From positions 1 to 6,863 of the forward strand of contig JALWJU010000158.1 in the NCBI GenBank assembly GCA_026997055.1: a DNA stretch of 6,863 nt. The letters are read 5' to 3'. The notes below the pieces were generated by a model that saw only the letters and a list, made by a program, of their open reading frames with translations, did not search any database and was not told where the DNA came from. The DNA comes from Paracoccaceae bacterium (GTDB lineage: Bacteria; Pseudomonadota; Alphaproteobacteria; Rhodobacterales; Rhodobacteraceae). Position 1 is the stretch's first letter, and every line of letters begins with the position of its first letter. A program made the translations under genes and the position numbers. This document shows positions 1 through 6,114 of the stretch, one piece after another.

Positions 1-319
1 CGCCGACCTGATGGAAGAGCTGGCCAAGATCGTGCGCGTGATCCGCAAGCAGGACCCGGACGCGCCCCACAACACCCTGCTGGTGCTCGACGCCACCACC
101 GGGCAGAACGCGCTCTCCCAGGTCGAAACCTTCCGGAAGCTTGCCGATGTCACCGGCCTCGTGATGACCAAGCTCGACGGCACCGCCAAGGGCGGCGTGC
201 TGGTGGCGCTCGCCGACAGGTTCGGACTGCCGATCCATGCCATCGGCGTCGGCGAGCAGATCGACGACCTCGCCCCCTTCGATCCCGAGGAATTCGCCCG
301 CGCCCTCACCGGGCTATGA
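1..319 (+). CDS. ftsY: Signal recognition particle receptor FtsY, C-terminal part (5' end outside window)
   Basis: FtsY is the membrane-associated SRP receptor GTPase. It pairs with Ffh to deliver ribosomes making inner-membrane proteins to the translocon. Only about the last 105 residues are present, in the frame that begins at base 2. Visible are the SRP-GTPase motif DATTGQNA (about bases 89-112), the G4 motif TKLDG followed by TAKGG (167-196), and the G5/closing region GVGEQIDDLAPF (245-280), then the usual short end FARALTGL. The P-loop and the G3 DTAGR motif lie upstream of the window. The Met codon at 11 is internal, not a start, because the conserved G domain continues to its left. FtsY rather than Ffh is indicated because the protein stops right after the G domain, with no methionine-rich M domain. 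The EamA gene follows after 88 bases. The reading is intact and ordinary. Confidence 0.96.
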   Translation, partial: ADLMEELAKIVRVIRKQDPDAPHNTLLVLDATTGQNALSQVETFRKLADVTGLVMTKLDGTAKGGVLVALADRFGLPIHAIGVGEQIDDLAPFDPEEFARALTGL

Positions 320-328
320 GACGCCCCG

Positions 329-384
329 CTTCATACTTCCACAAATATCCCACGGGGGTCCGGGGGTGTGAAACCCCCGGTCCC
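329..384. repeat. Intergenic GC hairpin with AT-rich flank, probable dispersed Rhodobacterales element
   Basis: The gap between ftsY and the EamA gene holds an inverted repeat: CCGGGGGT (360-367), loop GTGAA, ACCCCCGG (373-380). It is extended by GGG/CCC pairs (356-358 with 382-384) across a T-T mismatch. To its left lies an AT-rich stretch (about 331-349) that reads on the minus strand as GGGATATTTGTGGAAGTATG. From memory, elements of this form (GC hairpin, then GGATATTT and an A/G-rich tail) recur between genes in many Rhodobacteraceae genomes. That is recollection, not a search. No U-tract follows the stem on the plus strand, so a classical rho-independent terminator for ftsY is doubtful. 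A stabilising 3'-end or attenuating stem is possible. Confidence 0.55.
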
Positions 385-407
385 GCCCTCGCCACGGACA
401 CCGCCCC

Positions 408-1310
408 ATGAGCCAATGGCTGATCTCCCTCCAGGGCACCCCGGCCGGCCATGACCTGGCCGTGGCGCTGGCCCTGCTCGCGGCCTTCTCCCACGCCGCC
501 TTCGGCGCGCTGCAAAAGGGGCGTCACGACCCCTGGCTCTCGCGCGGGGCGATCGACCTGTCCTATGCGCTCATCGCCGCGCCGTTTGCCCTGTTCGTGG
601 TGCCCTGGCCCGAGCCGCATATGTGGCCGATCCTCGCCGTCACCTTCCTGATCCATGTGGGCTACAAGCTCGCCCAGGCCCGGACCTATGTGCTGGGAAG
701 CTACACGGTGGTCTATCCGGTGGTGCGCGGCACCGGGCCGCTGTTTGCGGTGATCGGCGCGACGATTTTCTTCGGCGAGCGCTACACGGCGGCGCAATGG
801 CTGGGGGTTGCGGTGCTGCTCGCGGGCATCTACGGGCTTGCGGCCTACAACCTGCGCCACTGGCAGGCCGGCCGCGCCCGGCTCAGGCCGGCGCTGGCCA
901 TGGCGGTGCTGACCGGGCTGTTCGTCGCCCTCTACACGGCCTGGGACGCCTACGCGATCCGCTCGGCCGCCGATCCCTTCACCTTCCTCGCCTGGTTCTT
1001 CCTGATCGACGGGCTGTTCATGCCCGTCCTCGCCGCCCTGCGCCTGCGCCGGATGCCCCGCCGCCCCGCCCCCTTCCCGCTGATCGCGCGGGGGCTGACC
1101 GGGGCCTTCATCGCGCTCATCAGCTTCGGCTCGATCATGCTGGCGACCCGGATCGACAATGTGGGCCAGGCGGCGGTGCTGCGCGAGACCTCCACCGTCT
1201 TTGCCGCGCTGATCGGCCGGCTGATGCTGAAGGAGCGGGTGGGAGGCATCCGCCTGATGCTCATGGGGTTGATCGCGGCGGGGGCTGTGATAGTTGAGAT
1301 GGGAGCGTGA
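408..1310 (+). CDS. EamA/DMT family transporter
   Basis: This is a 300-residue inner-membrane protein of the drug/metabolite transporter superfamily, built as two EamA-type halves of about five helices each. Hydrophobic segments are visible at roughly residues 17-35, 51-66, 73-90, 96-121, 128-147, 160-178, 190-211, 227-246, 253-272 and 280-297. Each half ends in the family pattern: helix, short ER/KER turn, helix (FFGERYTAAQW near 121-131; LMLKERVGG near 272-280). The half-end sequences YPVVRGTGPLFAVIGA and AAVLRETSTVFAALIG correspond to each other, as expected from the internal duplication. The substrate cannot be read from sequence; relatives export or import metabolites, amino acids or drugs. 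The ATG at 408 has only a weak GGA (396-398) upstream. The downstream yciB gene is 9 nt away, so the two are probably co-transcribed. Confidence 0.9.
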   Translation: MSQWLISLQGTPAGHDLAVALALLAAFSHAAFGALQKGRHDPWLSRGAIDLSYALIAAPFALFVVPWPEPHMWPILAVTFLIHVGYKLAQARTYVLGSYTVVYPVVRGTGPLFAVIGATIFFGERYTAAQWLGVAVLLAGIYGLAAYNLRHWQAGRARLRPALAMAVLTGLFVALYTAWDAYAIRSAADPFTFLAWFFLIDGLFMPVLAALRLRRMPRRPAPFPLIARGLTGAFIALISFGSIMLATRIDNVGQAAVLRETSTVFAALIGRLMLKERVGGIRLMLMGLIAAGAVIVEMGA

Positions 1311-1314
1311 GGAG
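1309..1314 (+). promoter_or_regulatory. Ribosome binding site of yciB
   Basis: GAGGAG lies 5 nt before the ATG at 1320 and overlaps the stop codon of the EamA gene (TGA, 1308-1310). This fixes the yciB start and suggests translational coupling of the two genes. Confidence 0.75.
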
Positions 1315-1319
1315 CGAAG

Positions 1320-1985
1320 ATGAGCGAAAAGAGCATCGGGCCGGGCATCCGGGCCCTTCTGGAATACGGGCCGCTGCTGGCCTTTTTCGCGGCCTATATC
1401 CTGCTGAAGGAGCGCAGCTTTCTGGTGGGAGGGGTGGAGTATGACGGCTTCATCGCCGCCACCGCCCTGTTCATCCCGCTGCTTGCCGCCGCCACCTTTG
1501 CCCAGTGGCGCCTGGCGGGCAGGATCTCGAAAATGCAGATACTCACCCTGGTGCTGGTGGTGCTGTTCGGCGGCCTCAGCATCTGGCTGAACGACGAACG
1601 CTTCTTCAAGATGAAGCCGACGATGATCTACCTGCTCTTCGCCGCCCTGCTGGGCTTCGGCCTGTGGCGGAGAGAAAGCTACCTGGAGACGGTGATGGGG
1701 GAGGCCCTGCCGCTCAGGCGCGAAGGCTGGATGATCCTGACCCGACGGCTGCTGCTCTTTTTCCTGGCGCTCGCGCTGTTCAACGAAGCGATCTGGCGCG
1801 GCTTCCCGACCGGTACCTGGGTCACCTTCAAGACCTTCGGCCTGCCCGCCGCCACCTTTGGCTTCTTCCTGGCGCAGATGCGCCTGTTCGCCGCATATGG
1901 GCTCGAAGAGCGGGAAAACCGGGAAATCCGGGAAGGCAGGGAAGACCGGGAAGGCAGGGAGGACCGGGGCGCCGGGGCGCCCTGA
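1320..1985 (+). CDS. yciB: Inner membrane-spanning protein YciB (septation protein A / IspZ family)
   Basis: YciB (IspZ/IspA) is a small polytopic inner-membrane protein linked to cell-envelope synthesis and septation. Its molecular activity is not well settled. Family hallmarks are visible: EYGPLLAFF near residue 15, LNDERFFKMKPTMIYLLFA near 90-108, GWMILTRR near 135-142, NEAIWR near 154-159, and WVTFKTFGLPAATFGFFLAQM near 167-187. There are about five or six hydrophobic segments. The conserved core ends near residue 190, as in the roughly 180-200-residue family. Residues 198-221 are extra: a repetitive R-E-x tail (REN, REI, REG, RED, REG, RED) and then GAGAP, encoded by a 9-nt tandem repeat. 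The stop is followed at once by sequence resembling an IS end, so the present 3' end may be secondary. The start is fixed by GAGGAG 5 nt upstream. Confidence 0.92.
   Translation: MSEKSIGPGIRALLEYGPLLAFFAAYILLKERSFLVGGVEYDGFIAATALFIPLLAAATFAQWRLAGRISKMQILTLVLVVLFGGLSIWLNDERFFKMKPTMIYLLFAALLGFGLWRRESYLETVMGEALPLRREGWMILTRRLLLFFLALALFNEAIWRGFPTGTWVTFKTFGLPAATFGFFLAQMRLFAAYGLEERENREIREGREDREGREDRGAGAP
1912..1981 (+). repeat. 9-nt tandem repeat (x6) plus 8-nt repeat (x2) at the 3' end of yciB
   Basis: Six consecutive 9-mers begin with GGGA: GGGAAAACC, GGGAAATCC, GGGAAGGCA, GGGAAGACC, GGGAAGGCA, GGGAGGACC (1912-1965). Two perfect copies of GGGGCGCC (1966-1981) follow, just before the stop codon. 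Units 3 and 5 are identical. Units 1, 2, 4 and 6 share the GGGA start and CC end. The period of three codons keeps the frame and yields the R-E-x tail of YciB. The array is a candidate slippage site; gain or loss of a 9-mer would not disrupt the protein. Confidence 0.9.
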
Positions 1986-2097
1986 TGACCTGCTCCCCGA
2001 AGTGTCCGCGCCTGCCGGACAGTGAGGTATCGACAACCGCCGGTTCGGCCGGGATGCCGATGATCCGCTCTTCGGAATGTCTCGTTCGCTTCATTGT
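1986..2097 (-). mobile_element. Probable relic of an IS3-family insertion sequence (internally deleted)
   Basis: Two pieces suggest a decayed IS in the convergent gap. On the minus strand an ATG at 2094 opens with MKRTRHSEERIIGI, which matches from memory the start of OrfA (helix-turn-helix subunit) of IS3-family transposases. The similarity stops after about 15-18 codons. At the other side, TGACCTGCTCCCCGAAGTG begins at 1986, directly after the yciB stop. It has the TG start and C-rich form of an IS3-type terminal repeat, here read inward. A small inverted repeat TGTCCG/CGGACA lies just inside (2003-2008, 2016-2021). The reading fits an element whose orfA start was joined to its far end by a large internal deletion. 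I could not find a convincing partner terminal repeat right of 2094, so the outer boundary is open. Confidence 0.5.
2049..2094 (-). pseudogene. Fragment of IS3-family transposase OrfA (N-terminal codons only)
   Basis: The first 14 codons on the minus strand from 2094 read MKRTRHSEERIIGI. Typical OrfA proteins of this family begin M-K-R-x-R-x-S-E-E-Q-I-I-G-I-L and continue into a helix-turn-helix with a CRKHGIS-type motif. Here the helix-turn-helix part is missing: the frame runs on as PAEPAVVDTSLSG and further without family resemblance. Only about 45 bases of the original gene seem to remain. The assignment rests on a short match recalled from the family, so chance cannot be excluded. Confidence 0.5.
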
Positions 2098-2120
2098 CCG
2101 CCCCTTCCCCGGGGCGGTTT
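2098..2120 (+). terminator. Weak terminator-like hairpin in the convergent gap
   Basis: CCGCCCC (2098-2104), loop TTCCCC, GGGGCGG (2111-2117), then TTT (2118-2120). A 7-bp all-GC stem with a very short T-run could end transcripts coming from yciB. The T-run is too short for confidence. Confidence 0.3.
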
Positions 2121-2277
2121 CCGGTCCCGCCCGGAGGAAAAATCCCGGGGCAGGGGCCGGCAGCCTTCTTCCGGTCGTGTCGGACATGTGTGCGGCGGAT
2201 CGCGGTTCTGGCGCAGCAGGACCCGGGACCGGGAAGATTTCCGCAGGATTTTCGGGGTTCGGCGGTGGGCCGGGGGC

Positions 2278-5200
2278 TCATTCGGCGGCCTTGAGCGGGT
2301 CGCCGTCGGGGCCCGGCTTGCCCCGGGCGGTATCTCCCGGGGCTTTTCCATCCTCCGGGGGTTCCAGCATGTTGGCGCGCTCCAGCACCTTTTGCAGCTC
2401 GTCGAGGGCGGGAGCGGCTTCGCCTTCGTCGTCGAGCGGCTCCTGGCCGCGCATGTCGCCCGGGGGGGTGTCGAAGCCCCAGACGATGTCGCCGGGCCGG
2501 GCCTTTCCCGCGGCGCGGTTCAGCGCCAGGTCGCGCCGGGCCCGGCCTTGCGCCCCCGCCGGCAGGGCGCTCGCCAGGCGCAGGGAGGCATGGGCTCCCG
2601 AGGCGATCCAGGCCCTGAGCGCCAGCATGGCCGGGGTGAAGACCAGGGTCAGCACCGTGGCGATGCCCAGGCCGAAGACCACGGCCGTGGCCAGCTGCTT
2701 CCACCACAGCGCGGTGGGGGCGTCGAGCGTATAGCCGCCGTTGAAGAAGTCGAGGCTGAGGCCGAACATCATCGGCATCAGCCCGGCCATGGTGGTGATC
2801 GTGGTCAGCAGCACCGGGCGGATGCGCGCCTCGGCGGTGCGGGTAATGGCCTCGGCGGGAGGCATGTAGCGGGCATAATCCTGATAGGTGTCGATCAGCA
2901 CGATATTGTTGTTCACGACGATGCCGGCCAGCGCCACGACCCCGGTGCCGGTCATGATGATCGAAAACGGCTGGTTCATCACCAGCATGCCCACCAGCAC
3001 CCCGGTGGTGGAGAGCACCACGGCGAGCAGCACCAGGACCGAGTTGTAGAGGCTGTCGAACTGCGCCAGCAGGATGATGAACATCAGGAAGAGCGCGCCC
3101 ACCATCGCCTTCGCCAGGAAGGCGAGGCTGTCGGCCTGTTCCTCGCGGTCGCCGGTCCAGGTCCATTCGATGCCTTCGGGGAAGGGGTCGCTCTCCAGCC
3201 ATTTGCCGATTTCGGCGACCCGTTCGTCGGGGGTGACGGGGATGGCCTTCCATCCGGGATCGGCGCCCTCGCCGGTGAATGCCTCGGCCTCGGCCTGGCT
3301 GAGCATGCGCGTTTCGCCGCTGGTTTCGTTGACCAGCCGCACCAGGCCCGGCGCCACCCCGGCCTTGACGTCGAAGAAGCGGGTCTGGTCGATGCGGTCG
3401 ATTTCGGCCAGCGTGGGCACGGGCCTGCGGGTGAGGAAATTGGACATCGGCACCAGCCCGACCGAGGTGCGGATCTTCAGGCTGTCCAGCGTCGAGAGCA
3501 CCCGGTCCTCGCGCGGCAGGCGCACGCGGATCTCGATTTCCTCGTCCGAGGAATCGATGCGCATCGTGTCCAGCAGGAGCCCGTTGGTCACCAGTTGCAC
3601 CATGCCGCCCACGGTGGCCACGTCGGTGCCGAAGCGGCCGGCCTTTTCCACATCCACCTCGAGCTCCCAGTCGATGCCGGGCAGCGGGCGGGTGTCCTCG
3701 ACATTGATCAGGCCGGGGGTTTCGGCGAATTTGCGCGCGGCGGTTTCGGTGGCCTGCATCAGCGCGTCCCAGTCCTGCCCCATCAGGCGCAGATGCACGG
3801 GCTTGGCCGAGGCCGGGCCGGGGGAGATTTCCAGCACCTCGTAGCGCAGGCCGGGGATTTGCGCCAGCCGGCGCTCGAGTTCGGCCATGATGGTGAAGCC
3901 GTCATAAGCGGGGTCGATGACGGCGCGTTCGAAGGGGAGGACGCCAAGCAGCCGGATTTCCTCGGTGGTCCGGGGCCGCTCCTCCCAGCGGGTCATCTCG
4001 ATCTGTATCTGGCCGATCATGTCGCGCGGGCCCGCAGCGCCGCCGGTATTCTGGTTCAGCCCGCCGGCGCCGGCAAAGGCGAAGGTGCTTTCGATGCCGG
4101 GGATCGAGAGCGCCACCGCCTCGGCCTGGCGTACCAGGGCGTCCTTTTCCTCGATCGAGAGGTTGCCGCGGGCGCGGATATAGACGATCGCCTGTTCGGG
4201 CTCGGTGGTGGTGAAGAATTCGGTGCCCAGGTTGTTGTTCGCGAAGGTGACGCCGACATAGCCGACAAGGGCCAGCACCCCGGCGATGGTCGCCAGGGGC
4301 ATCACCGGATTGCCGGCGATCAGGTGGATCAGCCGCCCGAAGAGGCTGCGCCGGTAGCCGGCCCGCACCGGCCCGGGGGCGCGGGAGGGGCGCGCGGCCG
4401 AGAGGGTGATGGCGGTGAGCGCGCTGGCGAGCAGGAAGAGCGCCGCGCCGGGCAGCGCCGCGCCCCGGCTGCCGCTCAGGGGGTTCTGCATGCCTATCGG
4501 GGCGAAGATGTATTCGGGGTTCAGAAGCTGCATGGCGGCGACGAACAGGAGCCCGAGCGCCGCGGACACAAGCGCCGCGCGCAGCGGCCAGGGCTGGCGG
4601 CGCAGGCGGGCCGAAACCGCCTCGAAGCGCTGTGCCGCCGCGCCCGAGATACCGCCCATGACCGGCAGATAGATCAGCGCCACCAGGAGGCTCGCGGTGA
4701 GCACGAAGATCAGCGTCTTGGGCAGCCAGGACATGAACTGCCCCGGAATCCCGGGCCAGAACAGCATCGGCAGAAAGGCGCAGAGCGTGGTCGCCGTCGA
4801 GCTGACGATGGGCCAGAACATGCGCTGGGCGGCACGCACATAGGCATCCATCGGGCGCATGCCCTCTTCCATCTTCTTCTCGGCATATTCCACCACCACG
4901 ATGGCCCCGTCCACCAGCATGCCGACGGCGAGGATCAGGCCGAACATGACGATATTGGAGATCGTCACTCCCAGCGCGCCGAACAGGGCGAAGGTGAGCA
5001 GGAACGAGGTGGGAATGGCAAATCCCACCAGCAGCGCCGAGCGGATGCCCAGGGATGCCAGCACCACGATCATCACCAGGGCGATGGCGGTGATCACCGA
5101 GCCCTCCAGCTGGCGGACCATGGAGTCGACGACGAAGCTCTGGTCATTGGCGAAATCCACCCTGACCGCGCGCCGAAGTTCCGCCGGCCAGGTGGCGACT

Positions 5201-6114
5201 TCCTCGGCCACGGCGGCGCGCACGGCGGCGGCGGTGTCGATCAGGTTGAACCCCTTGCGCTTGGAGACCTGGAGCGCCACGGTGCTGTTGCCGTTGAAGC
5301 GCGCCGTGCCCTTGCGGTCCTCGAAGGTCAGGCGGATCGTGGCCAGGTCGCCGAGCGTCACCACGCTGTCGCCGTTGACCTTGATGGGCAGGGCATGGAT
5401 GTCGCCCAGATCGTCGAAGGAGGAGGGGATCTTTACCGCCGCCGCCCCGGTGGGAGTGCGCAGCTCGCCGGCGGCGATGAGCTTGTTGTTGTTGCGCACC
5501 ACGTTGATCAGCTCGTAGGCGGTGACGTTGTAGGCTTCGAGCTTCAGCGGGTCGATGATCACTTCCACCATCTCGTCGCGATAGCCGGTCAGCGAGGCTT
5601 CCAGCACCGCGTCGATGCCTTCGAGCCGGTCCTGCATCTTCTGTGCCAGCCGCACCAGGGTGCGCTCCGGGAGCGGGCCCGAGAGATTGACCACGATGAT
5701 GGGGAATTCGGAGAAGTTGATCTCGTCGATCCGGTATTTGTCGGCACCGTCGGGAAAGGACGCCTCGGCGCGGTTCATGGCGTCGCGCACATCGGCGAGC
5801 ACCCGGGTCTTGTCCCAGTCGAAGCCGAATTTCAGCAGCATCCCGGCATAGTTCTCGGCGGCGGTGGCGCGCATCTCCTGCACCCCTTCCACATCCGCCA
5901 GCGCCGTTTCCATCGGCTTGACCAGGATGCGCTCGGCATCGCTGGCGGAGATGCCGGGGAAGGGCACGGAGATGAACAGATAGGGCACCTCGATATCGGG
6001 CTCGCCCTCCTTGGGCAGCGAGACATAGGCCACCGCGCCCGCGAGCACGCTGAGGATCACGAAGGCCACCACCATGCGGGCGCGGGCGGCGGCGATGGCG
6101 ACGATGCGGATCAT
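2278..6114 (-). CDS. RND-family efflux transporter permease (large, 1278 aa)
   Basis: This is the inner-membrane proton-driven pump of a tripartite efflux system (AcrB/MdtB-like superfamily). TM1 lies near residues 13-33, followed by the first porter loop to about 332. TM2-TM6 lie at 336-488 and TM7 at 603-624, then the second porter loop (625-996). TM8-TM12 lie at 1000-1163. TM4 carries GMLVDGAIVVVEYAE (399-411), keeping one aspartate (D402) where AcrB has two. TM10 reads GIVVNNNIVLID (1064-1075), with Asn1068 where AcrB has its relay lysine. AcrB-type pumps are about 1050 residues; the excess comes from a linker with two extra hydrophobic stretches (about 511-530 and 553-573), an insertion near 924-963, and a charged, proline-rich tail from about 1165. 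The ATG at 6114 overlaps the adaptor stop and has GGGAG 8 nt upstream. The substrate is unknown. Confidence 0.95.
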   Translation of the reverse strand: MIRIVAIAAARARMVVAFVILSVLAGAVAYVSLPKEGEPDIEVPYLFISVPFPGISASDAERILVKPMETALADVEGVQEMRATAAENYAGMLLKFGFDWDKTRVLADVRDAMNRAEASFPDGADKYRIDEINFSEFPIIVVNLSGPLPERTLVRLAQKMQDRLEGIDAVLEASLTGYRDEMVEVIIDPLKLEAYNVTAYELINVVRNNNKLIAAGELRTPTGAAAVKIPSSFDDLGDIHALPIKVNGDSVVTLGDLATIRLTFEDRKGTARFNGNSTVALQVSKRKGFNLIDTAAAVRAAVAEEVATWPAELRRAVRVDFANDQSFVVDSMVRQLEGSVITAIALVMIVVLASLGIRSALLVGFAIPTSFLLTFALFGALGVTISNIVMFGLILAVGMLVDGAIVVVEYAEKKMEEGMRPMDAYVRAAQRMFWPIVSSTATTLCAFLPMLFWPGIPGQFMSWLPKTLIFVLTASLLVALIYLPVMGGISGAAAQRFEAVSARLRRQPWPLRAALVSAALGLLFVAAMQLLNPEYIFAPIGMQNPLSGSRGAALPGAALFLLASALTAITLSAARPSRAPGPVRAGYRRSLFGRLIHLIAGNPVMPLATIAGVLALVGYVGVTFANNNLGTEFFTTTEPEQAIVYIRARGNLSIEEKDALVRQAEAVALSIPGIESTFAFAGAGGLNQNTGGAAGPRDMIGQIQIEMTRWEERPRTTEEIRLLGVLPFERAVIDPAYDGFTIMAELERRLAQIPGLRYEVLEISPGPASAKPVHLRLMGQDWDALMQATETAARKFAETPGLINVEDTRPLPGIDWELEVDVEKAGRFGTDVATVGGMVQLVTNGLLLDTMRIDSSDEEIEIRVRLPREDRVLSTLDSLKIRTSVGLVPMSNFLTRRPVPTLAEIDRIDQTRFFDVKAGVAPGLVRLVNETSGETRMLSQAEAEAFTGEGADPGWKAIPVTPDERVAEIGKWLESDPFPEGIEWTWTGDREEQADSLAFLAKAMVGALFLMFIILLAQFDSLYNSVLVLLAVVLSTTGVLVGMLVMNQPFSIIMTGTGVVALAGIVVNNNIVLIDTYQDYARYMPPAEAITRTAEARIRPVLLTTITTMAGLMPMMFGLSLDFFNGGYTLDAPTALWWKQLATAVVFGLGIATVLTLVFTPAMLALRAWIASGAHASLRLASALPAGAQGRARRDLALNRAAGKARPGDIVWGFDTPPGDMRGQEPLDDEGEAAPALDELQKVLERANMLEPPEDGKAPGDTARGKPGPDGDPLKAAE

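Noticed and set aside
306..2036. A 576-codon open frame on the minus strand with a repetitive Phe-Pro segment (VFPAFP-like)
   Set aside because: It lies opposite the EamA and yciB genes, which have clear family motifs. The FP repeats are just the complement of the 9-nt array at the end of yciB.
2121..2277. Possible small gene or regulatory RNA in the rest of the convergent gap, with GC-rich inverted repeats such as CCCGG/CCGGG at 2222-2233
   Set aside because: No start with a ribosome binding site and a plausible protein; the stem has a 2-base loop and no T-run. Nothing here is supportable beyond ordinary GC-rich spacer.
1679..3253. A 524-codon minus-strand frame crossing the convergent gap
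   Set aside because: It shadows yciB and the 3' part of the permease in another frame; the sequence is Arg/Gly/Pro-rich with no recognisable family.
6111..6114. The ATGA overlap of adaptor stop and permease start as a novel signal
   Set aside because: Such 4-nt overlaps are common in bacterial operons and only indicate translational coupling.
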